Shown here: positions 1 through 6,826 of the stretch, piece by piece | Position numbering within the stretch: position 1 is the stretch's first letter | How the letters are laid out: the number at the start of each line of letters is the position of its first letter | NCBI GenBank assembly: GCA_020718905.1 | Contig: DYRD01000013.1 | Location: forward strand, 1 to 46,575 | Origin: Syntrophus aciditrophicus | Lineage (GTDB): Bacteria; Desulfobacterota; Syntrophia; Syntrophales; UBA8958 | Length of the DNA stretch: 46,575 nt | Direction: 5' to 3' | Notes under the pieces: model-generated | Seen by the model: only the letters and a program-made list of their open reading frames with translations | Databases searched by the model: none | Told to the model about the DNA's origin: nothing | Program-made: the position numbers and the translations under genes

Positions 1-9
1 ATTTCCCAC

Positions 10-292
10 TTATAAAAACCTGTATCCTGTCCAAACAACCCCCACCACCTCTAACGTCACGCGATCGTACCGCATGGGACGGTAGTAGCCGCCTTTGATG
101 TCGTCTTCGCGGGTCCAGACGACCTCGACCGGCTTCCCCAACCTTTTCGCCACCTCGGCCGCCTCGGAAACAAAATCCGCCGGGGGGCTGGCCCGGCATC
201 CGAAGCCGCCGCCCAGATAGGATGAGCCCTCCGCTCACGGCCATGCCCGTTTTCAGAAAATAGCGCCCGTCGATTTTGATGATGTCCATCAT
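10..292 (-). pseudogene. Remnant of molybdenum hydroxylase large subunit (isoquinoline 1-oxidoreductase beta-like)
   Basis: The start codon at 292 overlaps the stop of the upstream small-subunit gene (ATGA), the usual arrangement for IorA/IorB-type molybdenum hydroxylases. The first ~25 residues (MDIIKIDGRYFLKTGMAV...) look like the N-terminal export signal of an IorB-type subunit. The reading frame then changes near 225 and continues as GGGFGCRASPPADFV ... VVWTREDDIKGGYYRPM, which is the conserved molybdopterin-binding GGGFG region that normally lies hundreds of residues further in. It stops at 10-12 after ~15 unrelated residues. A family member has about 700 residues; here N-terminus and core have been joined by a large deletion and the C-terminal half is gone. 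It cannot encode an active enzyme. The family assignment rests on the GGGFG and WTREDD motifs. Confidence 0.7.
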
Positions 293-764
293 GATCTCCC
301 CCCCTCTGCCGTCATGCCGGTGGCCTGGCGGACGGCCTGGCGTATCCGTTGATAAGTTCCGCAGCGGCAGAGATTGCCGTTAAGGGCCCCATCGATATCC
401 GCATCGCTCGGCACATGCTTCTGCGCGAGGAGGGCTGCGGCCGCCATAATATGTCCCGATTGGCAGTAGCCGCACTGCGAAACATCTTGGCTGATCCAGG
501 CCTGCCGCAGGGGGTGTGATCCATCCGGAGACAGCCCTTCAATCGTGGTAATGCTTTTCCCGACAACGGAGGAAACGGGGAGGATACAGGAGCGGGTAGC
601 CTTTCCGTCCACCAGGACAGTGCAGGCGCCGCAAAGTGCCATGCCGCAGCCGAACTTCGTTCCCGTCAAACCGAGATTTTCCCGGATCACCCAGAGCAGG
701 GGTGTCTCGGGGGCCGCCTGGATAAAATATTCCTTGCCGTTTACATAAAGTTTCTATTGAGCAT
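289..764 (-). pseudogene. 2Fe-2S subunit of a molybdenum hydroxylase, frameshifted at the N-terminus
   Basis: The protein carries both [2Fe-2S] sites of the CoxS/XdhC/IorA small-subunit family. The plant-type cluster is [16 protein letters not shown] followed by CILP, and the second cluster is CGYCQSGH ... [13 protein letters not shown]. It would shuttle electrons from the molybdenum cofactor of its partner. The open frame begins downstream of a TAG at 754-756. The expected first residues ([21 protein letters not shown]) are readable directly after that stop, and the likely ATG at 762-764 is one base out of frame. One base therefore seems to be missing between 753 and 764. Without it the only in-frame start is a GTG at 690 that cuts ~20 residues. 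Its partner at 10-292 is deleted, so the pair is probably decaying. Frameshift versus sequencing error cannot be decided here. Confidence 0.72.
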
Positions 765-770
765 TCCGGC

Positions 771-997
771 GGCTTGCACACTCGGTTAAGCCCGGTTTCC
801 CTTCGCTGGGAGCCCTCTCCGTGCTTCAGGAATAAATATTATTGCCCTGGCTTAACCCCCCTAAACCTCTTCGCCTTCCTTCTGGTCAAGGCATTTTGTG
901 CCGTTAAACCAGGGACCCCCTCATTTCGCGTTTCAGTGAAATTCATTATATTATTCATAGTATGGAGGCGGTTACAACATATTCGGTTGTAATCTCC
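771..997. other. Intergenic stretch without a recognisable gene
   Basis: No coding frame on either strand here resembles a known protein. The only structure seen is an inverted repeat GTTACAAC-ATATTCG-GTTGTAAT around 970-992, just beyond the stop of the cytochrome remnant. It lacks a T-run, so it is not a convincing intrinsic terminator and could be an operator or chance. Confidence 0.4.
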
Positions 998-1372
998 TCA
1001 CGGTTCGCCTTTCCCTCCCGCGGGGCGGTTAATGACATTTACAATATAATCATAGAGTTCCTTTGCATCCTTGCCGGATATCTGCGATTCCGGGTAGACT
1101 GGCATGGGTGCTTCGGGATGGCGGATCACGGCAATGAAAATCTTTAAATCTTTTAGATCCGGGGAACCTCTCAGGGGTTTATAGGGTTTGAGTTTATTGC
1201 CCCCGTCGACATGGCAGATAAGGCAGTTGGCTGCAAAGACTTGCGCCCCCCGTTCGTATGTCTTTGCAGCTCCGGCCAGGGGATTTTCCCCATAAACCAG
1301 ACGGGCTCCGAACCATCCGAGCAGAACGACGGTAATCAGACAAAGCGTATAGAGCGACAGGTGGACATAGAG
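998..1372 (-). pseudogene. Membrane-anchored class I cytochrome c, 5' end lost
   Basis: Reading minus from 1372 to the TGA at 998 gives ~124 residues. First comes a hydrophobic anchor (YVHLSLYTLCLITVVLLGWF), then a class I cytochrome c domain with a single haem site ANCLICHVDGG. After it come APMPVYP, supplying a likely distal Met ligand, and a final helix KELYDYIVNVINRP. This fits a one-haem electron acceptor facing the periplasm. A TGA stop at 1373-1375 lies immediately upstream, and no ATG, GTG or TTG precedes the anchor in frame, so the start is missing through mutation or frameshift. It sits upstream of the 2Fe-2S and molybdenum subunits on the same strand; such hydroxylases often pass electrons to a cytochrome c, so the three are probably one former operon. 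Confidence 0.68.
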
Positions 1373-1537
1373 TCAGGCCCACCTGATTAACTACGATGGA
1401 AATCCCGGTTCCATTGCACCGGATGCCCACTGACAGCAATGTTTGCTCAACCGGCAGAGAAAGCGCAGGAAATCACATTGACGCAAGTCAGACACGGGGC
1501 GCCACCTTGCCATCGGTGTCTGCCTTTTTCATCCTGA

Positions 1538-2578
1538 TCATATCCTGAAGAAAGCCGCATACGCGCCCTGCCCCTTCCTGGCCGCGAGGCTCATGGCGGC
1601 CAGGAGATTGCGGTCGCGGATCAAAAGGCCGACCCGGTCGGCAAGGGCGACCTTATCGCCGGGAGGCACGAGAAACCCCTCCCGGCCGTCCGCCACTACC
1701 TCCGGAATAGCCCCGGACCTAGTGGCGATGACGGGCAGTCCGAAGGCCATAGCTTCGAGATAGACGATACCGAATCCCTCATAAAAGGAAGGAACGGCGA
1801 GGCAATGATGATCCTTAAGAAGAGCCGCCAGTTTTTCATCGGAGACGGTCCCCAGCAACGCTACTTGCTCACTCAAACCCGCCCTGGCGATGAGATTCCT
1901 GATTCGATCGGCATATCCCGTGTCGTCGGCAAAGTTTCCCGCAACGGTCAGTCGCCAGGTTCGCCGGGGCAGGCTGCCCAGGGCGCCGATCAGTTCATGG
2001 AGACCTTTGCGGGGGATCACATTGCCGACGAACAGTTTCTTCAGCGGCCCCGGCCCCCCGCAGCGTTCGACGATGCGGGGGGCGTCAATGTCCGGGTTTA
2101 GGTGATCTCCTCCTGGATAGGCTACAAAGGACGTCCCGTCCATGCCCAGTAAATTCAGGATTACGCCGCGCGTCGTTTCACTGTTAAAGATGAATCCGTC
2201 GACCGTTGCGAGGTACCTCTTTTCCACCAGCCGATAAAGATTATTCCGCCAGGCGGGGCGGAATTCGGAACTAAGGAGATGATGCACAATGGATATGACG
2301 GGACAATTCAGGGTTTTTTTGAGCGTCCCGTTGCAATGGAAAAGAGAGGGGTGGCACAATTCATCCTGAATGAGGACATCGGGGCGGAGCTTCTGCAGGA
2401 CCCGCGGGAGGACGCCGAAAATATTTTCCGTCAGATGCAAAGCATAACTCCCCGCAGGGAGAGAGATGATCTCTTCTCTTGCACCCCTCTTCCGGAGGAT
2501 TTCTACCATTTCGCGATCATAGAGATAGCCTCCCGACACCTGGTCCAGCTCTCCATAGATCATCAGGCAGATATTCAC
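1538..2578 (-). CDS. Glycosyltransferase family 4-like protein
   Basis: The protein has 346 residues and the GT-B architecture. Residues ~1-175 form the N-terminal acceptor domain, starting MNICLMIYGELDQVSGGYLYD. Residues ~180-340 form the nucleotide-sugar domain, with LFVGNVIPRKGLHELI, the glucose/nucleotide-binding stretch SFYEGFGIVYLEAMA (E-x7-E) and GLPVIATRSGAIPEVV. It would transfer a sugar from a nucleotide donor; donor and acceptor are not visible. The start overlaps the stop of the PTPS-like gene by four bases (ATGA), so the two are translationally coupled and it is the last gene of a four-gene operon. The C-terminus (QGAYAAFFRI) ends earlier than in most GT4 proteins, which have another ~15-30 residues, so a small 3' truncation is possible. 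A pterin or folate-like acceptor is suggested only by the operon partners. Confidence 0.85.
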   Translation of the reverse strand: MNICLMIYGELDQVSGGYLYDREMVEILRKRGAREEIISLPAGSYALHLTENIFGVLPRVLQKLRPDVLIQDELCHPSLFHCNGTLKKTLNCPVISIVHHLLSSEFRPAWRNNLYRLVEKRYLATVDGFIFNSETTRGVILNLLGMDGTSFVAYPGGDHLNPDIDAPRIVERCGGPGPLKKLFVGNVIPRKGLHELIGALGSLPRRTWRLTVAGNFADDTGYADRIRNLIARAGLSEQVALLGTVSDEKLAALLKDHHCLAVPSFYEGFGIVYLEAMAFGLPVIATRSGAIPEVVADGREGFLVPPGDKVALADRVGLLIRDRNLLAAMSLAARKGQGAYAAFFRI

Positions 2579-2955
2579 GAAATCTCCCGACGACAGGACG
2601 CCCAGTTATCATCATCTTCATAGACCTTTACGGTAAGAGCCCTAAGCTGAGCCTCCTTTAGCCCTTCCAGCAGCCGTCGGCCGCACTGATCGGCCAGATG
2701 CTCGATGCTGGGGTTCAATCCGGCAAATTCATCGAGATCATTAAGGATGCAGCCTTTCAGCCTTGAGATGATCCCGTTCAAGCGTGCTTCGATGTCGACG
2801 ATATCCATGAGGTAGCCATGTTCATTCAGATTTGACCCCTCCAGGCTGATCTCCACGGTATAGCGATGGGAATGAATTTTATTTTCATTTCCCCAGTCAC
2901 CGCCAACCAGATAATGCCGCGCGATAAAACACCGCCTCACCCCAACTGTGAACAT
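2575..2955 (-). CDS. 6-pyruvoyl-tetrahydropterin synthase-like protein (QueD/PTPS superfamily, Glu at the catalytic Cys position)
   Basis: The 126-residue length is normal for the T-fold PTPS/QueD family, which rearranges the side chain of dihydroneopterin triphosphate. The three zinc histidines are visible as H14 and H28-S-H30 (motif ENKIHSH). In QueD and PTPS a catalytic cysteine sits four residues before the first His of this HxH pair. Here that place is held by E24, as described for PTPS-III proteins that substitute for dihydroneopterin aldolase. The later conserved part LDEFAGLNPSIEHLA fits the pterin-anchoring region. It lies between an MDR dehydrogenase (65-bp gap) and a glycosyltransferase (4-bp overlap). 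A queuosine role is unlikely because no queC/queE/queF is nearby. Family is certain; the reaction is inferred. Confidence 0.85.
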   Translation of the reverse strand: MFTVGVRRCFIARHYLVGGDWGNENKIHSHRYTVEISLEGSNLNEHGYLMDIVDIEARLNGIISRLKGCILNDLDEFAGLNPSIEHLADQCGRRLLEGLKEAQLRALTVKVYEDDDNWASCRREIS

Positions 2956-3020
2956 TATTCATTCTCCTGCTTCTTTGTCTTTCGCCCAATAATCATCCTG
3001 CCCGCTAATCCGGGACCCAC

Positions 3021-4043
3021 TCAATACACAAGCAAAACCTGAAGGCAATCTTCATTCTGCTTATCCAGGCATTCAAAGGCAGCGGCGGACCGGTGGAAAG
3101 GAAAGCGGTGCGTAATGTACTGCTCAGGATTAATCTCCCGAAGGAATTGCCAGGCAAGATCGAGACGTCGTGATTTTGTCCAGCGTCCCAGATATTCAGG
3201 ATTGATGCTGCTGACCTGGCTGCCGATAAGGCTGATGCGGCTGCGGTGAAATCGGCCGCCCAGATTCAGATAGACGGGCTTCCGGCCATACCAGGAGCCA
3301 ATGATGACCCTGCCGCTGAATCCTGTCACATCGACCGCCTGAGCCAATGCTTCCGGGGCTCCGGAAATCTCGAAGGTCAAATCGGCGCCCTCCTTCCCTG
3401 TGGGTTCAAGGGCCTTCATGATCCGGTTGATAAAGCCCGGATCATCAGGGTCGAAGGTTGTCCATGCACCCGATCCAAGGGATAGGTCACGGCGGCAAGG
3501 AAGCCGGTCAACCGTCGACAGGCCCGCCAGGGGATATTTGGTGAGCAGGGCCGTTGTCAGCAGACCGACAACTCCCTGACCAAAAACAACCACCCGCTCG
3601 CCGATTGTCCGCCGGCCGTCCATCACGAAATTAATCGCCGTCTCGAGATTGGGGAGAAAAAGCGCCTGCGCTGGTGAAGTGTCTCCGGGAAGAAGCAGCA
3701 GTTCATTGAGGTCGGCAATAAAATGGCTTTCATGGGGATGAAAGAAAAAAACCACCCGCCCTTCCCATTCGCGGGGGACACCCCTTCCCGCAGACCTAAC
3801 CTCTCCTACCGTCGCATAGCCATACTTCAGGGGAAAAGCGCAGGGCCCCCTAAGGCTGGGAATAGAAGCGTCAACAGGCATATCGGGGGGGGCGAGACCA
3901 CGGTAGAGGAGCAGTTCGGAGCCGGCGCTGATCGCCGAGAGCAGGGTCCTGACCAGGACCTTTCCGGCCGGAGGCGGCGGCAGCGACTCCTCGCGAATTT
4001 GGACCTGTCCGGGTCCCGTAAAATAGAGCGATGCACGCTTCAT
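3021..4043 (-). CDS. MDR-superfamily (zinc-type) alcohol dehydrogenase-like oxidoreductase
   Basis: The 340 residues show the medium-chain dehydrogenase layout: a GroES-like N-terminal domain (SAISAGSELLLYRG), then a Rossmann domain with VVVFGQGVVGLLT (GxGxxG) near residue 155 and the acidic end of strand 2 at STVDRL. The catalytic zinc Cys of classical alcohol dehydrogenases is absent: the usual GICGSD segment reads SAISAGSE, as in the BchC-like and sugar-oxidoreductase branch. It is therefore probably NAD(P)-dependent but not a classical zinc alcohol dehydrogenase. Its start overlaps the stop of the RibD-type gene by four bases. The product would oxidise or reduce a side-chain hydroxyl or keto group in the same pathway as the PTPS-like and RibD-like enzymes. 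The substrate is unknown. Confidence 0.85.
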   Translation of the reverse strand: MKRASLYFTGPGQVQIREESLPPPPAGKVLVRTLLSAISAGSELLLYRGLAPPDMPVDASIPSLRGPCAFPLKYGYATVGEVRSAGRGVPREWEGRVVFFFHPHESHFIADLNELLLLPGDTSPAQALFLPNLETAINFVMDGRRTIGERVVVFGQGVVGLLTTALLTKYPLAGLSTVDRLPCRRDLSLGSGAWTTFDPDDPGFINRIMKALEPTGKEGADLTFEISGAPEALAQAVDVTGFSGRVIIGSWYGRKPVYLNLGGRFHRSRISLIGSQVSSINPEYLGRWTKSRRLDLAWQFLREINPEQYITHRFPFHRSAAAFECLDKQNEDCLQVLLVY

Positions 4044-4765
4044 TGTTCATTCCATACCATATCGGCCCTGAGGATGACATCCGATCCGCACGGTTCCCAT
4101 TCCATATTCCGAAGTACGGGAGGATTGGAAAGGTTGATCTGCAAAGGCCATACGGCATGCATCCCACCGATATGAACGTGACTGATCGTCAAAACGAGCT
4201 GATCTACAAGTTGATGTTTAAGAAAACTGGTGATGATTTCCGCCCCGCCCTCCACCATGAGGCTGGTAATCCTCATGTCGATGAGCCGCCTGAGCAGTGC
4301 CGCCAGGTCAATCAGGCCGTTCGAATTGGACGGTATGCGCAGGATCTTGACGCCTGATCTCATCAGGACCTGTTCGCGCTCGGCATCGGGTCTCTCGGAT
4401 GTTGCGATCCACGGGATTCGCTGATTTTTGAGGGCATGGGCATCGAGGGGGAAGCGCAGTCGCCCATCGACAACGATGGGTTGAGGATTTTTGCCCTGGA
4501 CATGCCTAACGGTCAGGTAAGGATTATCGGCCAGGACTGTACCGATACCGACAAGAATCCCCTGATGGATGGACCGCAGACGGTGAGTGAAGACCAGGGA
4601 ATCTTCGCAACTAAGGGCCAGTGGCCTTCCGGGCCGGTAAGCAATCGACCCGTCTATGCTCTGGGCATAACTCAGCGTTACATAAGGGAGGCCGCTTTTC
4701 GTCCTTCCGGGCTCATCTTCGAGGCATGAGCTTATTTTGCTGAATATATCGTATCGGGACTTCAT
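4040..4765 (-). CDS. RibD C-terminal (DHFR-like) reductase domain protein
   Basis: The 241-residue protein consists of the RibD_C fold alone, without the deaminase domain. Typical features are YVTLSYAQSIDGSIA near residue 30, the NADPH-binding stretch GILVGIGTVLADNPYLTVR near 90, PIVVDGRLRFP, and the signature SLMVEGGAEIITSFL near 190. Members reduce pyrimidine or pterin-like substrates with NADPH (5-amino-6-ribosylamino-uracil phosphate in riboflavin synthesis; dihydropterins in DHFR-like relatives). No other riboflavin gene is nearby. It is the first gene of a four-gene operon behind a good promoter at 4812-4839, with a short leader and no strong ribosome-binding site before the ATG at 4765. 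A role in a reduced-pterin pathway is inference from the neighbours. Confidence 0.85.
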   Translation of the reverse strand: MKSRYDIFSKISSCLEDEPGRTKSGLPYVTLSYAQSIDGSIAYRPGRPLALSCEDSLVFTHRLRSIHQGILVGIGTVLADNPYLTVRHVQGKNPQPIVVDGRLRFPLDAHALKNQRIPWIATSERPDAEREQVLMRSGVKILRIPSNSNGLIDLAALLRRLIDMRITSLMVEGGAEIITSFLKHQLVDQLVLTISHVHIGGMHAVWPLQINLSNPPVLRNMEWEPCGSDVILRADMVWNEQ

Positions 4766-4811
4766 AGTAAGATATTTATAGACCCAATGATTATATTAAG
4801 ACGGTCTTCGT

Positions 4812-4839
4812 AATATAAGTCGTATAAAACAACTGTCAA
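4812..4839 (-). promoter_or_regulatory. Sigma70-type promoter of the RibD/MDR/PTPS/GT operon
   Basis: On the minus strand TTGACA (4834-4839) is followed after 16 bases by TATATT (4812-4817). Transcription would begin near 4805, about 40 bases before the ATG at 4765. The -35 is a full consensus match and the surroundings are AT-rich. Confidence 0.65.
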
Positions 4840-5149
4840 TAAAAAGCTGCTTGAAATGAAGAAATATGTAGCCTCATCTTAAAATCACGCATGAATATTT
4901 CAAAGCAAGCCTTAAAGGCCGGGTTGCCGGTGAAAGTTCCGTTCCTGCGGGCCTTTTTGGCCATGTTGCTATCTGCCGTCCCAACCTGTCAGGCCGACAA
5001 TTATGCCCTTGCAACCAAAGGCCTTATCGAAAAGGCGAAGATAATCTACCCAATCGATTTCTCGGTTGATTCATCTCTAATTATCTGGAATAAGGTTTGA
5101 GATCATCCCCTGCTGATGGGCAACGGATTAATACCCAGGAATAAAAAAC
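4840..5149. other. Intergenic stretch, possible short secreted-peptide frame only
   Basis: No recognised gene. A 69-codon plus-strand frame from 4891 to 5100 has a hydrophobic stretch (FLRAFLAMLLSAVPTCQA) that could pass for a signal peptide. It has no ribosome-binding site and no family resemblance, and its tail is unremarkable, so it is not called as a gene. Confidence 0.4.
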
Positions 5150-5623
5150 TTGAAAACACTCTATTTATTAAGGCATGCTGAAGCGGATAACAACCCGATT
5201 GATCCGGAGCGGGATCTCACGGACGGAGGCCGCAGACATGCCGAATCTTTAGGCCGCTGGATGTCCGGCACGGGAATATTGCCGGCCTGTATTTTCAGCT
5301 CTCCGGCGAAGCGGTCCCAGGCGACGGCAAGGATATGTTCTGAAAATGCCGGCTATCAAGGGGGTATCCGTTTTGAAGATGATCTCTATGATACTCATGG
5401 CGCCGCCTATTTTGCCGTCATGGCGGACCTCGAAAATAAGTACGATTCCGTCGTGATCGTCGGACACAACCCGGCAACATCAGATGTGATAGCAATGCTT
5501 ACGGGAGATCGGCGCCATATGTCACCCTGCGCACTTGCCTGCATCGAGTTTGCCGTTGAGGAATGGGGCTCTGTCCAAAATAGCGACGCCATATTGAAAT
5601 GGGTCCAAATCCCTGCTCATTGA
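5150..5623 (+). CDS. sixA: Phosphohistidine phosphatase SixA-like
   Basis: The 157-residue histidine-phosphatase-superfamily protein matches SixA in length. The catalytic RHAEAD (H9) lies at the N-terminus and the second core His is in VVIVGHNP (H106). LDERD-like QNDL spacing is seen as DPERDLTDGGRRHAESLG. SixA removes phosphate from phosphohistidine on HPt or PTS proteins in the cytoplasm. The start is a TTG at 5150, with AGGA about 15 bases upstream; no ATG lies at the proper place before the conserved KTLYLLRHA. A site-2 protease follows 29 bases downstream, so the two may be cotranscribed. Conserved catalytic residues support an intact enzyme; the true substrate is not shown. Confidence 0.85.
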   Translation: MKTLYLLRHAEADNNPIDPERDLTDGGRRHAESLGRWMSGTGILPACIFSSPAKRSQATARICSENAGYQGGIRFEDDLYDTHGAAYFAVMADLENKYDSVVIVGHNPATSDVIAMLTGDRRHMSPCALACIEFAVEEWGSVQNSDAILKWVQIPAH

Positions 5624-5652
5624 ACTGGAACATGATAAAAAGGACAAAATAA

Positions 5653-6276
5653 ATGGGACTGCTGAACCTGCTGATAAAAGATCCGCTCGCGTTTCTGTTG
5701 TTATCCGTCCTCCTGCTTTATTCCGTAATCATTCACGAACTGGCCCACGGCTGGGTAGCGTACCGGATGGGTGACCCCACCGCAAAAGGGGCGGGCAGAT
5801 TGACCTTGAACCCTGTGAAGCATCTTGATCCCATCGGGACGTTAATGCTTTTCATGCTCGGGTTCGGTTGGGCAAAACCGGTGCCCGTCGATTTCAGTTA
5901 TGTCAAAGATTCCCGTACAGGCTTGATCATGATTGCTTCCGCGGGAATCATTGCCAATATGATCCTGGCGTTTCTGGCCCTGCTGATTTATCAAATCTTC
6001 TCTCCACCGCAAACAAGCCTCTTCGCGAAAATTATCTATTATCTGGCGCAAATCAATATCATGCTGGCGGCCTTCAACCTCATTCCCATTCCGCCCCTGG
6101 ATGGGTCCAAGATCCTTATGGGCTTCACTTCCGAGCGCTTTCAAGACACCCTTTCCCGTTTCGAACCCTACGGATTTTTCATAATCATCGCCTTGCTCTA
6201 TATCGGCGCCTTAGATCCGGTCATCGCCTTTTTCCACTGGATGATTTTGGCGATAATCGGTTTCCTCTTGCCGTGA
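5653..6276 (+). CDS. Site-2 protease family membrane metalloprotease (M50)
   Basis: The 207-residue polytopic protein belongs to the small bacterial M50B (YwhC/FtsH-like rhomboid-independent) group. The zinc site HELAHG lies at residues 28-33 inside the first membrane helix, and the third ligand is D150 in NLIPIPPLDGSK (the NxxPxxxLDG motif). Four to five hydrophobic segments are visible, with no PDZ domain, typical of this short class. It would cleave membrane-embedded or membrane-proximal substrates, which are unknown. An AAGGA sequence 9 bases before the ATG supports the start. It follows sixA closely on the same strand. The region downstream to cspA has its own promoter. Confidence 0.9.
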   Translation: MGLLNLLIKDPLAFLLLSVLLLYSVIIHELAHGWVAYRMGDPTAKGAGRLTLNPVKHLDPIGTLMLFMLGFGWAKPVPVDFSYVKDSRTGLIMIASAGIIANMILAFLALLIYQIFSPPQTSLFAKIIYYLAQINIMLAAFNLIPIPPLDGSKILMGFTSERFQDTLSRFEPYGFFIIIALLYIGALDPVIAFFHWMILAIIGFLLP

Positions 6277-6320
6277 GGAGTTCTTCGGTTCGTGGATCGG
6301 GTTACGGCTGATAAAAAAAC

Positions 6321-6528
6321 TTGACAGGCTTTAAGCCCCGTATTACATCTTGCAAAATTTTTTTTATATCCCGCTACAGGTACCGCGCTGTGGGGGAGGC
6401 GAGTAGTAAAGGTTGGGTAAAGGCATTTGGAAGTACAGCGGATGGCGGCCACGCTCTTTAGGGCTTGGAGGCGCTTTTTCTTTCTGTCATAGATGCAATC
6501 CGACTTTACGGAAAGGAGGATTCAGGAA
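6321..6528 (+). promoter_or_regulatory. Promoter and long structured leader of the cold-shock gene
   Basis: TTGACA at 6321-6326 is followed after 17 bases by a weak TACATC (6344-6349); a perfect 11-bp palindrome GGCTTTAAGCC fills the spacer and could be an operator. A start near 6356 leaves a leader of ~170 bases. It can fold a long hairpin closed by CGCTGT (about 6389) and ACAGCG (about 6440). Long structured leaders that act as thermosensors are known for cspA-type genes. No known riboswitch motif is seen. Confidence 0.4.
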
Positions 6529-6729
6529 ATGCCAGAAGGAAAAGTGAAATGGTTTAATGAGCAGAAAGGCTTCGGCTTCATCGAAAAAGATGACGGCGGG
6601 GATGTGTTTGTTCACTACAGCACCATCCAGAGTTCCGGTTTTAAAACCCTTCAGGAAGGTCAGCGCGTAAGCTTTGACATCGCCCAGGGGAAGGAGGGTC
6701 CGGCGGCTGAAAATGTAAAGCCTATATAA
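6529..6729 (+). CDS. cspA: Cold-shock protein (CspA family)
   Basis: The 66-residue single OB-fold protein begins [19 protein letters not shown]. Both nucleic-acid-binding motifs are present: RNP1 (KGFGFIE, residues ~14-20) and RNP2 (DVFVHYS, ~28-34). It binds single-stranded RNA and DNA as a chaperone. The ATG at 6529 is chosen over an upstream in-frame ATG at 6493. It has AAGGAGGA 9-10 bases before it and starts exactly at the family N-terminus. It is a single-gene unit with its own promoter and long leader, and a terminator directly after it. Confidence 0.96.
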   Translation: MPEGKVKWFNEQKGFGFIEKDDGGDVFVHYSTIQSSGFKTLQEGQRVSFDIAQGKEGPAAENVKPI

Positions 6730-6751
6730 GGGCTTGGCAAATAAAAAATTG

Positions 6752-6786
6752 AGGCGCTTGGGTTTTTGACCTTGGCGCCTTTTTTT
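6752..6786. terminator. Intrinsic terminator between convergent cspA and ftcD
   Basis: AGGCGC (6752-6757) pairs with GCGCCT (6775-6780), extended by weaker pairs towards a loop at 6764-6768, and is followed by TTTTTTT. On the opposite strand an A/T run at 6743-6750 follows the same stem. It may therefore also stop ftcD transcription from the other side. Confidence 0.8.
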
Positions 6787-6826
6787 GCCTCTCTAGGGCA
6801 AATGATTATTGCCGCTATTATTCAAT

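Noticed and set aside
1194-1439. 81-codon minus-strand frame
   Set aside because: It is an out-of-frame reading of the cytochrome c gene, whose CxxCH lies in another frame.
4891-5100. 69-codon plus-strand frame with a hydrophobic stretch
   Set aside because: No ribosome-binding site, no family likeness, and no coding pattern.
6350-6490. 6S RNA or GEMM-type riboswitch upstream of cspA
   Set aside because: No conserved bulge or motif of those families; a cspA leader explains the region better.
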